NCBI GenBank assembly: GCA_902796465.1
Contig: CADBPK010000153.1
Coordinates: 1-20,037, forward strand
From: an uncultured Erysipelotrichaceae bacterium
GTDB lineage: Bacteria; Bacillota_I; Bacilli_A; Erysipelotrichales; Erysipelotrichaceae
Length of the DNA: 20,037 nucleotides
Direction of reading: 5' to 3'
A program made the position numbers and the translations under genes. The stretch's first letter is position 1; each line of letters starts with the position of its first letter. Of this stretch, positions 1 through 5,779 are shown one piece after another. The notes under the pieces were generated by a model. The model saw only the letters and a program-made list of their open reading frames with translations, ran no database searches and was not told where the DNA came from.

Positions 1-79
1 CGTTCGTAATGAATGAACATAGCAGAGGTATCCGCTCTTTTATATTTCTCGCAATGTGCCATGGATGGGATCCTTTCGT

Positions 80-218
80 TTCGGTGATGAGTATCTCATG
101 CAGAGATATGAGTGCCGAAGATGTGCCGGCAGGCGAGGGGGACAAGCCGTCTGGCTAAGACCCTCCGGAGGACAAGTGTAACCAACAGAGTTGGTGTAAC
201 TTGCTACACCAAGTTTTT
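80..218 (+). ncRNA. Candidate structured RNA or leader, unclassified
   Basis: No convincing protein lies in the first 203 bases. A frame open from the left edge and closing at 158 is short, and its composition does not look like a protein tail. The + strand folds well. One hairpin has arms 81-84/115-118 and 92-98/104-110 around loop ATGCA, with possible tandem G-A pairs between them. A second nests arms 145-148/153-156 inside 135-139/161-165. There is a palindrome at 162-171. The series ends in the terminator-like hairpin at 191-218. I compared it by eye with SRP RNA, RNase P RNA, tmRNA and the lysine, ydaO and M-box riboswitches and found no match. It could be an RNA gene of the chromosome next to the insertion, or a leader whose gene was displaced. 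Confidence 0.25.
191..218 (+). terminator. Rho-independent terminator for a rightward transcript; also core-site-like dyad
   Basis: Perfect 8-bp arms TTGGTGTA (191-198) and TACACCAA (205-212) surround a 6-base loop and are followed by GTTTTT. The integrase stop codon (204-206) is inside the hairpin. There are two competing hairpins: CCAAC/GTTGG at 182-194, and ACACCAA (206-212) with TTGGTGT (217-223). On the other strand there is no T-run, so it probably ends a rightward transcript and not the integrase message. Inverted arms around a 6-base centre beside an integrase gene also resemble a tyrosine-recombinase core site. Confidence 0.45.
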
Positions 219-1346
219 GGTGTTGTCTTCACCTCCTTTGGAGGTTTTCTTTTCTGGTGATTTTCCTTGCTGCATTTTGGATTTACTAAGCACATTTCGG
301 GCAGCATTTATTGCATTGCTGTATGTGCCTTTTCTTGCCTCAAAGATATGTGCATATACCTTGAGAGTCACTTCAACAGTGTCTCCGATTCTTCGGGCAA
401 TTTCCTGGATAGACAGATCTGTATAGTTGTACAGAAAGCTGACGTGGCTATGTCTTGCTGAATGGAATGTGACTGGCTTAACACCTGCTTTTTTCAGGGC
501 TTTTTTAAAATTACTGCGCAGTGTTTCTTCCGGAAGGGAACGAAAGTCTCCGAATATGAAGAAGTTGTCCGTATATCCAGCAGTTTTCTTTTTGACTTCA
601 TGAAATTCTCTGATATGGTTTTCAAGCAAATGATCCATCTCAACAAAATAACTGTTTTTATTTTTACGTCCTTTTACTACAGTCCGTTTCTTTTCTGCGT
701 AAACGATATGTTTATTCACGGATATTCGGGAGTTGAAATAATCTATATCATTCCATGTCAGCGCTAGAATCTCACCGCGCCGCATCCCTGTCCAGAAAGC
801 TATCTCCCAAAGAAGCTTGTACATCGGTCGTTCTTCGCTGTTGATGACAGCAGAAAATTCCTGATAAGAGAGGTAGTCTGCGATCCGCTTGGTATGCTTT
901 AGCCTGGGTATTCCTGCAAAAGGGTTCCTGTCGACATAATCATGGCGGACTGCATAATTAAAAACGGTGTTCATCTGTTTAAGGATTTTATTAGCAATGT
1001 TTGAACTTTTGCCGCTCTGCACAGCAGCACGCATCATCATTTCACAGTCGTAGCGTTCAAATTTATGCAGCGGTTTGTTCAAGAGCAGCGGTGCGATATG
1101 ATTGCGGTGGATGGATTCAAACTCGCTGTAGCTGCGCCTGGAAGCATGCTCCTTATAGATCTGCAGTATTTCATTATGGACATTTAAATATGTGATATCA
1201 GATCTTAGCTTTTGCCGTTTTGATTCTATTTCTGCTGCTTTGGCATCACGCTTTGTTTTAAAGCCTCTCTGCTTCCTGTGAACACCAAATCTATCATGAT
1301 ATTCGTAATACCAGGTATTCGTTTTTTGATCTTTATTTACAGACAT
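204..1346 (-). CDS. int: Tyrosine recombinase (element integrase)
   Basis: Site-specific recombinase expected to integrate and, with the excisionase, excise the element. The 380-residue length is usual for phage/ICE integrases. Residues about 10-45 (WYYEYHDRFGVHRKQRGFKT) form the N-terminal arm-binding AP2-like domain. Residues 55-150 are the SAM-like core-binding domain, and 160-350 the catalytic domain. Visible catalytic residues are R189 (TGMRRGE), H295 and R298 (HSARH), and the nucleophile Y331 (LKVYAH). The position normally His or Trp in the LGH motif is Asp322 (IGDTVEV). The last 30 residues are a Lys/Gly-rich tail coded across two hairpins. The start codon overlaps the stop of the gene before it (ATGA), so it is the last gene of a coupled three-gene operon. 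Integrase identity is secure; its target site is not. Confidence 0.95.
   Translation of the reverse strand: MSVNKDQKTNTWYYEYHDRFGVHRKQRGFKTKRDAKAAEIESKRQKLRSDITYLNVHNEILQIYKEHASRRSYSEFESIHRNHIAPLLLNKPLHKFERYDCEMMMRAAVQSGKSSNIANKILKQMNTVFNYAVRHDYVDRNPFAGIPRLKHTKRIADYLSYQEFSAVINSEERPMYKLLWEIAFWTGMRRGEILALTWNDIDYFNSRISVNKHIVYAEKKRTVVKGRKNKNSYFVEMDHLLENHIREFHEVKKKTAGYTDNFFIFGDFRSLPEETLRSNFKKALKKAGVKPVTFHSARHSHVSFLYNYTDLSIQEIARRIGDTVEVTLKVYAHIFEARKGTYSNAINAARNVLSKSKMQQGKSPEKKTSKGGEDNTKNLV
231..253 (+). terminator. Second rho-independent terminator hairpin
   Basis: Arms ACCTCC (231-236) and GGAGGT (240-245) flank a three-base loop and are followed by TTTCTTTT. The hairpin lies inside the C-terminal codons of the integrase, in the opposite direction. 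It would stop transcripts entering the element from the left. Its GGAGG core could also be a chance result of Gly-Gly codons. Confidence 0.35.
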
Positions 1347-2014
1347 CAGGGGATGAGATTCCTTTCTCTAAGTTCATTCGTGATACAGGTCTGCAGATAT
1401 TTTTCCGGAAACTCAATGTCTAACAGTTCTGAATGCATGCGTTCATAGATCCTGGAAATAATGGAAAATACCGTTGTGTCTGAGATATTGTGAATACTTT
1501 TTAATCGTTCCAGGCATGCTTTGGAAAAATCATCCGGTATATCTACAGATCGGCAGGAAGCAAGGATGAGATTAATGTTGTTTTCGGATGGATATTCCAG
1601 AAGAACTGGATCCTCTTCCGGAATAACTAATATTGGTTTTGTTTTGGAAGGAAGTTTTTTGGCTGTATTAGTCAAGAACAACTCTTTCAGATCCGGACGC
1701 TGTCTGAACAGGAGATCCCGGTATTTGCTTGGTTTATATTTGTAAGTCCGATATATTTTATCCAATTCATAAAAACCCTCAAGATAAACAATCATGTCTT
1801 CCAGACTGAGAGGAAAGACCATACGGCTGGCACAAACCTGAAGAAGAGCATTGCGGTCAAAATCTTCCGCTTTAATAATTGGAAAAACTTCACAAATGCC
1901 ATCATGATCTACGGAACAGCAGATATCATGATATAAACACCGGGCCTCTACAGACATGTCATGATACTTTTTGAGCTTCCAAACTTCCGCAGGGACCAGT
2001 ACTGCGCTGTTCAT
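1346..2014 (-). CDS. Replisome-organizer-like protein of the element
   Basis: 222 residues. The first 110 resemble, from memory of the family, the winged-helix N-terminus of phage replisome organizers. The helix around SVEARCLYHDICCSVDHDG (residues 21-39) parallels their ALYFHL...ADDDGF motif, and ELDKIYRTYKYKPSKYRD (83-100) parallels their NYIRKDRYKPTxY motif. After residue 115 it does not clearly match the usual phage C-terminus; a helical segment follows at 145-222. The likely role is origin recognition or recruiting host replication proteins during the excised state, which would let a small element copy itself. Both ends overlap neighbours by ATGA, so it is translated together with the excisionase-like and integrase genes. 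It could instead be a plasmid-type Rep relative or a DnaD-like accessory. The DNA-binding and replication role is inferred. Confidence 0.5.
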   Translation of the reverse strand: MNSAVLVPAEVWKLKKYHDMSVEARCLYHDICCSVDHDGICEVFPIIKAEDFDRNALLQVCASRMVFPLSLEDMIVYLEGFYELDKIYRTYKYKPSKYRDLLFRQRPDLKELFLTNTAKKLPSKTKPILVIPEEDPVLLEYPSENNINLILASCRSVDIPDDFSKACLERLKSIHNISDTTVFSIISRIYERMHSELLDIEFPEKYLQTCITNELRERNLIP

Positions 2015-2271
2015 CAGTATCCCTCACTGGCGTATTTCCGGATCTTTTCTTCACTCAGAGAAAAGTATTTCAGAACGATATCCGGAGGCAGACCAAATTC
2101 ACTGACATGCTTTCCTTCCAGAATCAGTTTATGGCAGATGTCGTTATACGCTTTTGTGGCTTTGGTGTAAGAACACGGAATGAATACTTCAAGGTCTTTT
2201 CTTGTAATAAAACCTTTTGCAATGATTTCGGCACGGCGGCTGTTAATATGGGGAACAGTTTTGGTTCTCAT
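2014..2271 (-). CDS. Small DNA-binding protein, excisionase-like (DUF3173-like)
   Basis: 85 residues, first gene of the element's leftward operon. ITRKDLEVFIPCSYTKATKA (about residues 22-41) reads as a helix-turn-helix like those of small proteins encoded beside integrases in Gram-positive integrative elements (DUF3173 / AlpA-type excisionase style). Such proteins bend DNA at the attachment site to favour excision. The start is set by AAGGAGAG about 9 bases upstream. Its stop overlaps the next start (ATGA). Expression is from the promoter at 2335-2363, which carries two repressor operators, as expected for an excision gene kept silent in the integrated state. It could also act as an activator of the same operon. 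Assignment rests on size, HTH pattern and position. Confidence 0.55.
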   Translation of the reverse strand: MRTKTVPHINSRRAEIIAKGFITRKDLEVFIPCSYTKATKAYNDICHKLILEGKHVSEFGLPPDIVLKYFSLSEEKIRKYASEGY

Positions 2272-2319
2272 AATAAAGATCTCTCCTTTTTTAATATTTA
2301 CAATTAGATTATTGCAGAA

Positions 2320-2337
2320 TATTGAAAATAATCAATA
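2320..2337. promoter_or_regulatory. Operator O1, TATTGA-N6-TCAATA
   Basis: Perfect 6-bp inverted arms with an AT-only centre. It lies over the -10/start of the leftward promoter. Its centre is 23 bp from O2, about two helical turns, so dimers could bind cooperatively. Confidence 0.6.
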
Positions 2338-2363
2338 ATAAATATTGTAAAAAATCAATACAA
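2335..2363 (-). promoter_or_regulatory. Leftward promoter of the xis-rep-int operon
   Basis: On the - strand: -35 TTGTAT (2358-2363), 17-base spacer, -10 TATTAT (2335-2340). The spacer is almost filled by one operator (2343-2360), and a second (2320-2337) covers the -10 and start region. A bound repressor would block RNA polymerase. Confidence 0.65.
2343..2360. promoter_or_regulatory. Operator O2, TATTGT-N6-TCAATA
   Basis: Same motif as O1 with one arm base changed (T for A). It occupies the spacer between -35 and -10 of the leftward promoter. Confidence 0.6.
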
Positions 2364-2480
2364 CGATTGTATAATATCATTATTGAACGAAGGGGAATAC
2401 AGATGGAAAGAGAAACAATGAAATGCTGATAATACAATATAAAACGATTCATTATGAAGGATAACATTGATTAGGAAGTA

Positions 2481-2510
2481 TGGACAGATATTGAAAAAAA
2501 TCAATATAAT
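2481..2510 (+). promoter_or_regulatory. Promoter of the repressor gene
   Basis: -35 TGGACA (2481-2486), 18-base spacer, -10 TATAAT (2505-2510). The message would carry an unusual G-only Shine-Dalgarno stretch (2533-2542) before the start at 2550. The rest of the 2272-2549 gap is AT-rich, with another small dyad TACAA-CGA-TTGTA at 2359-2371. Confidence 0.7.
2489..2506. promoter_or_regulatory. Operator O3, TATTGA-N6-TCAATA
   Basis: Perfect copy of the O1 arms. It lies in the spacer of the repressor gene's own promoter, so the repressor probably controls its own synthesis. Confidence 0.6.
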
Positions 2511-2549
2511 GATAGTGAATATTATTATTTTTGGGGTGGGGGTTAAAAA

Positions 2550-3155
2550 ATGTTTGATTGCGATGCTTATAATCTGAAAAGATTTGCCTTTGTGTTAAAC
2601 CATCTTCGTAAAACATACGGAATGACACAGAAAGAATTGGCGAAAGCCGCAGACTGTAAACAGTTCGATATCACAAGATATGAGAATGCAAAAATGTATC
2701 CTCAAAATGATGAAATGCTGGACCGATTGGGAAAAGCAGTCGGTATGGATCCGTATTATCTGAAATATGGGATGTCTACTCTAGGCGGAAACAGTGTCAG
2801 GGAAACACCATACGGAAAAGAAATAGAAATGCATCATTTCAATGTGGATTATGAACCAAAATATGTGGCAGGGAAAATACCATCTATGATCAGGAAGCAG
2901 GAACTGGCTTCTGATGATAAGAAATTCGGAAAACTGATCCAGGATTTTCTGGTTCAATTGCCATTAGATGACAGGATTATCGTTTTGGAGCTGGTTTCAT
3001 TACTCTACATGTTGCAGGATGAGGAATATGTAAAACAATTAGAGACCTCTCAGAAAAACTGGGAAGATTCTATCGACAGAAGAAGAAAGACTTTTCCGGA
3101 ATGGCTGGTTGATAAAATAGATCTCTTTGACGCATCTGATAAAGACGGAAAATAG
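2550..3155 (+). CDS. cI/Xre-type HTH repressor of the element
   Basis: 201 residues. An N-terminal helix-turn-helix of the Cro/cI (HTH_3) type spans about residues 12-66: LRKTYGMTQKELAKAADC, then the recognition helix region QFDITRYENAK. The remaining 130 residues show no LexA-type Ser-Lys protease motif that I can see, so induction would not be by classical RecA-stimulated self-cleavage. They are likely a dimerization region. It is divergent from the xis-rep-int operon, and the three TATTGA-N6-TCAATA operators sit on both promoters, so it is the likely switch protein holding the element integrated while limiting its own level. No terminator is obvious downstream. The HTH is certain; the exact operators are inferred. 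Confidence 0.85.
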   Translation: MFDCDAYNLKRFAFVLNHLRKTYGMTQKELAKAADCKQFDITRYENAKMYPQNDEMLDRLGKAVGMDPYYLKYGMSTLGGNSVRETPYGKEIEMHHFNVDYEPKYVAGKIPSMIRKQELASDDKKFGKLIQDFLVQLPLDDRIIVLELVSLLYMLQDEEYVKQLETSQKNWEDSIDRRRKTFPEWLVDKIDLFDASDKDGK

Positions 3156-3194
3156 GATTTCTCTTTGCTCTATTCGATATATCATCATCTCTTA

Positions 3195-3245
3195 TATTGA
3201 ATTAAATTGAATTGATTTATGTTGGATTGAATTATGTTAGATTGT
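3195..3245. repeat. AT-rich direct repeats at the element's right edge
   Basis: ATTGAATTA or a one-base variant occurs at 3196-3204, 3206-3214 and 3226-3234. A longer related unit, TTATGTTRGATTG, occurs at 3218-3230 and 3232-3244. The 3156-3344 gap has no gene. These short iterations next to the tRNA could be integrase arm sites, an origin, or simple AT-rich drift. Confidence 0.4.
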
Positions 3246-3270
3246 TGATATATAGGGGTTGGAATACAGA

Positions 3271-3292
3271 AATATCCCCAAAATATCCCCAA
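3271..3292. repeat. Perfect 11-bp tandem repeat, candidate integrase arm sites
   Basis: AATATCCCCAA is repeated twice without a gap (3271-3281 and 3282-3292), one helical turn apart. GGGGATATTT-type repeats just outside tRNA 3' ends are, from memory, common in tRNA-integrated elements and fit integrase arm-binding sites. TATAGGGGTTGG at 3251-3262 is a weaker inverted relative. Confidence 0.5.
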
Positions 3293-3308
3293 TCTTTTCT
3301 GAAACAAA

Positions 3309-3332
3309 ACAAAAAGCCCCATTTCAAGGGCT
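3309..3332 (-). terminator. Terminator of tRNA-Thr
   Basis: On the - strand: AGCCC (3328-3332) and GGGCT (3315-3319) with an 8-base loop, then a T-rich run (complement of 3309-3315). It lies just beyond the encoded CCA end of the tRNA. If the element entered at the tRNA 3' end, this terminator came with the element. Confidence 0.75.
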
Positions 3333-3344
3333 ATGCTGTACCTA

Positions 3345-3420
3345 TGGTGCCGACTACCGGATTCGAACCAGCGACCTACTCATTACGAATGAGTTGCTCT
3401 ACCAGCTGAGCTAAGTCGGC
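3345..3420 (-). tRNA. tRNA-Thr (anticodon CGT)
   Basis: 76 bases including an encoded CCA (complement of 3345-3347). The acceptor stem pairs GCCGACT with AGTCGGC. The D arm has AGCTCAGCTGGTAGAGC, and the T arm has GGTTCGAATCC. The anticodon stem ACTCA/TGAGT closes a 7-base loop TTCGTAA with anticodon CGT (3385-3387), which reads ACG. Its 3' end faces the mobile element on the left, the usual geometry for a tRNA used as an attachment site, and the gene is intact. It has its own promoter and terminator and no other tRNA beside it. Confidence 0.97.
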
Positions 3421-3429
3421 AGTGCATTT

Positions 3430-3458
3430 ATTATAGTAAATTATTGATTATTATTCAA
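3430..3458 (-). promoter_or_regulatory. Promoter of tRNA-Thr with an operator-like dyad
   Basis: On the - strand: -35 TTGAAT (3453-3458), 17-base spacer, -10 TATAAT (3430-3435), ten bases before the tRNA. The stretch 3442-3460 reads TATTGA-N7-TCAATC, resembling the element operators except for spacing and one end base. Confidence 0.75.
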
Positions 3459-3508
3459 TCATTATTCTGCACACTTTGCGGATCAATTGCATTTCAGGAG
3501 AATGGATC

Positions 3509-4207
3509 ATGAAAGAATTCTATATCAGAACAAAACAGGATATGATCGATGCAGTGAATGAATTTGGGTTCCTGCCGTTTTTCTCAAATGAGATACCGGG
3601 ATTCTCCATTGAGGAGAATTGTGATCCTTCCGTCTATTTTTCAAAGGAACCCGGTGTTTGGGAATGGAAGGGACCGGTCATCCAGGAAACAAAATGCGCA
3701 TATGGAAAATTCTTCCATAACCGCGCTGCGTTCATATCAAGAAACTGGTTCCGTGACTTTGCCAATTACAGAAGGGACGGATATGATTATGATTCCCGGG
3801 TCGATGAGGGGATCGCAAAACCCAATGAACAGTATCTTTATGATATTATTGCTTCACGCAGATCCATACTTTCCAAAGAAGCGAAAGCTGTCGGCGGATA
3901 TGTAAAGCCGCGGAATACCGGTCAGGATCATTGGGAACCGCGCAAAGGATTTGACACCCTGATCACCAGACTGCAGATGCAGGGATATATTACGACCGTC
4001 AGCTTTGAATATGAAATCGATAAAAACGGGGATTTTTACGGATGGGGTATTGCGAGATACGCAACACCGGAAAACCATTTCGGAAAATACTTCACGAATC
4101 ATGTTTACGACAGATCACCGCAGGAATCCTATCAGAGAATCATGCGGCACTTCAAAAAGATCCTTCCGGGGGTGAGCGAGGAAGAGATCATGTATTTTCT
4201 CGGATGA
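3509..4207 (+). CDS. AlkZ-related conserved protein
   Basis: 232 residues. I chose the ATG at 3509 because AGGAG lies 8 bases upstream; an in-frame TTG at 3476 lacks such a site. Stretches such as GFLPFFSNEIPGFSIEE, WEWKGPV, CAYGKFF, FANYRRDGYDYDSRVDEG, TRLQMQGYI and YGWGIARYATPE match my memory of the AlkZ-related family of Firmicutes, relatives of the YcaQ/AlkZ winged-helix DNA glycosylases. AlkZ enzymes unhook interstrand crosslinks. The short related proteins are not proven glycosylases, and I see no clear catalytic QxQ/QxD motif, so enzymatic activity is uncertain. It is the first gene beyond the tRNA and is followed closely by the HAD gene, probably in one transcript. Confidence 0.55.
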   Translation: MKEFYIRTKQDMIDAVNEFGFLPFFSNEIPGFSIEENCDPSVYFSKEPGVWEWKGPVIQETKCAYGKFFHNRAAFISRNWFRDFANYRRDGYDYDSRVDEGIAKPNEQYLYDIIASRRSILSKEAKAVGGYVKPRNTGQDHWEPRKGFDTLITRLQMQGYITTVSFEYEIDKNGDFYGWGIARYATPENHFGKYFTNHVYDRSPQESYQRIMRHFKKILPGVSEEEIMYFLG

Positions 4208-4225
4208 GATAAGGGAAAGGGAAAT

Positions 4226-5047
4226 ATGAGAAAAGACTACAAGATAGTTGTAGCGGATATCGACCGTACACTGCGGGATAAGAACGATGAATTCGGTGAT
4301 GTAAACCGCAAGGCATTTCAGGAACTGCACAGAAGAGGTGTCCTGCTCGGACTGGCTTCGGGAAGACCGATCTGGCAGAAACTGATGGATCACGCAAAGG
4401 AATGGGAACTTGGTTTTGAATTTGACTTTATCATCGGTCTGAACGGCGGAGAGATCTACGACGCGGCAGATGATACCGTGACAAAACTCAATCCGCTGGA
4501 ACCGGAAACGATCCGCTATATCGTTGAGAAAATGGAACCGGCACAGTGCAATCCGTTCGTATACCGGGAAGGCTATATGCTGGCAAGATGGGATGATGAA
4601 CTGCTGAGGGCAAGCGCCAAGAGAAACAATAACGAATCCCGTATTGTAAAGGATGTATCCGAACTTTGGAAAGAACCGATCGGAAAGATCATGTACCGGA
4701 CAAGAACGGTGGAAGAAATGGATGATGTTGTCGTGCCGCTGGCAAAGACGATCGAAAATGATATCTTCTTCTCCTTCAAAACAAGAGTGGATCTTCTGGA
4801 ATTCCAGGACCGCCGCAACAATAAGGGAAACGGTGTCAAAGCTTATTGTGACAAGCATGGTATTTCCATGGAAGATGTCATGGCATTCGGTGATGCGGAA
4901 AATGATCTTGAGATGATGGAGATGGCAGGCTACAGTGTATGTCTGCTCAACGGTATGAAGGAAAACAAGGAGATTGCGGACGCGGTCACCGAATATACAG
5001 CCGGGGAAGACGGATTCGGGCACTGGCTCTTTGATCATTATTTCTGA
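4226..5047 (+). CDS. Cof-type HAD-superfamily phosphatase
   Basis: 273 residues, typical for Cof-like (IIB) HAD hydrolases, which dephosphorylate small phosphorylated metabolites in the cytoplasm. Motif I is DIDRTL, with nucleophile D11 and acid/base D13. Motif II is Ser45 in LASGRP. Motif III is K200 in NNKGNGV, and motif IV is GDAEND with D223 and D227. The region between about residues 85 and 190 is the C2-type cap that sets substrate. Position 14 is Arg, where most family members have Gly (DxDGT). The start has AAGGGAAAGGG upstream, 18 bases after the AlkZ-like gene. A terminator follows. The substrate cannot be read from the sequence. Confidence 0.9.
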   Translation: MRKDYKIVVADIDRTLRDKNDEFGDVNRKAFQELHRRGVLLGLASGRPIWQKLMDHAKEWELGFEFDFIIGLNGGEIYDAADDTVTKLNPLEPETIRYIVEKMEPAQCNPFVYREGYMLARWDDELLRASAKRNNNESRIVKDVSELWKEPIGKIMYRTRTVEEMDDVVVPLAKTIENDIFFSFKTRVDLLEFQDRRNNKGNGVKAYCDKHGISMEDVMAFGDAENDLEMMEMAGYSVCLLNGMKENKEIADAVTEYTAGEDGFGHWLFDHYF

Positions 5048-5052
5048 AAATG

Positions 5053-5078
5053 AAACGGCGTTCAGCCGTTTTCTTTTG
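5053..5078 (+). terminator. Rho-independent terminator after the HAD gene
   Basis: AAACGGC (5053-5059) pairs with GCCGTTT (5065-5071) around a 5-base loop, followed by TCTTTTG. It separates the AlkZ-like/HAD pair from the next unit. Confidence 0.8.
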
Positions 5079-5122
5079 TCTGTATGATAGAATGCAGATA
5101 GATACAGCAAGAGGTATACGAT

Positions 5123-5779
5123 ATGAAAACAGTTGAGTTCTATTACGTCAGGCACGGTGAAACCCTCTTTAATGTACTGGATAAGATGCAGGGATGGTGT
5201 GATTCGCCGCTGACGGAAAACGGCATAAAGGATGCTGAAAGAGCGCATGATATCCTGAAAGATATTCCGCTTACCAAAGCATATACATCCACGAGTGAGA
5301 GATGCCGCGATACCTGCGCACTTGTTCTGGAAGGAAGAAATGTGCCGGTATTTGAAACGAAAGGGCTGAAAGAGATCAATTTCGGTACATTTGAAGCGAT
5401 CCAGCAAAGCAGTCATATGGATGAGATCGGTCCGAGAAGACAGGCACTCCACTGGGAAGATGTCGGCGGGGACAGTTATGAAACCTTCAGCACAAGGATC
5501 CGGAATGCGTTTCAGAAGATCAATGACGAATGTGAGGACGGGGACCATGTGCTGATCGTATCGCACGGGGCTGTATGGCTCTGGATGCAGAAGATCATAC
5601 TTGGTCTGGATATGGAAACATTCCGTAAGACCAAAGAAGAAAAAGGTCTTCCGATGATGCCCAACGGATACAACGGAACATTTGTCTGTGAGGACGGCGT
5701 ATTCCGTCTGACAGGGATCCCGGGTATGACAAAAGAAGAAGTGGCGGCTATGTATGAAAGGAATGACGGCAATGAATAA
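5123..5779 (+). CDS. Histidine phosphatase (phosphoglycerate mutase family)
   Basis: 218 residues, with the branch-1 histidine phosphatase pattern: R10-H11-G12 (the phospho-accepting His), R60 in the TSTSERCRDT segment, acid/base E84 in LKEINFG, and H148 in IVSHG. Bacterial members of this size are usually phosphatases of sugar phosphates or related small molecules and not glycolytic mutases. The insertion after residue 95 and the segment QALHWEDVGGDSYETF set the pocket. The start follows AAGAGG. Its last 8 bases overlap the pyrophosphatase start, so the two are probably translated together. The substrate is unknown. Confidence 0.88.
   Translation: MKTVEFYYVRHGETLFNVLDKMQGWCDSPLTENGIKDAERAHDILKDIPLTKAYTSTSERCRDTCALVLEGRNVPVFETKGLKEINFGTFEAIQQSSHMDEIGPRRQALHWEDVGGDSYETFSTRIRNAFQKINDECEDGDHVLIVSHGAVWLWMQKIILGLDMETFRKTKEEKGLPMMPNGYNGTFVCEDGVFRLTGIPGMTKEEVAAMYERNDGNE

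Noticed and set aside
9..158. A short frame open from the left edge on the + strand, possibly a gene tail.
   Set aside because: About 50 residues with no recognisable pattern, overlapping the hairpin series. It cannot be supported without the left flank.
2403..2429. An 8-codon frame in the divergent control region preceded by GAAGGGG.
   Set aside because: No promoter that clearly transcribes it, no regulatory pattern in its codons, and too short to judge.
112..3353. GTGCCGA at 112-118 matching the tRNA 3' end (3347-3353) as a possible direct attachment repeat.
   Set aside because: Only 7 bases, with no extension on either side; expected by chance.
3212..3409. A 65-codon + strand frame running across the tRNA.
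   Set aside because: It reads the tRNA backwards (the well-known TGFEPATYSLR artefact).
4115..5566. A 483-codon open frame on the - strand opposite the HAD and histidine phosphatase genes.
   Set aside because: Both + strand genes have full motif sets and ribosome binding sites. The antisense frame has Cys/His/Phe-rich nonsense composition and no start signal; it is a by-product of codon use.
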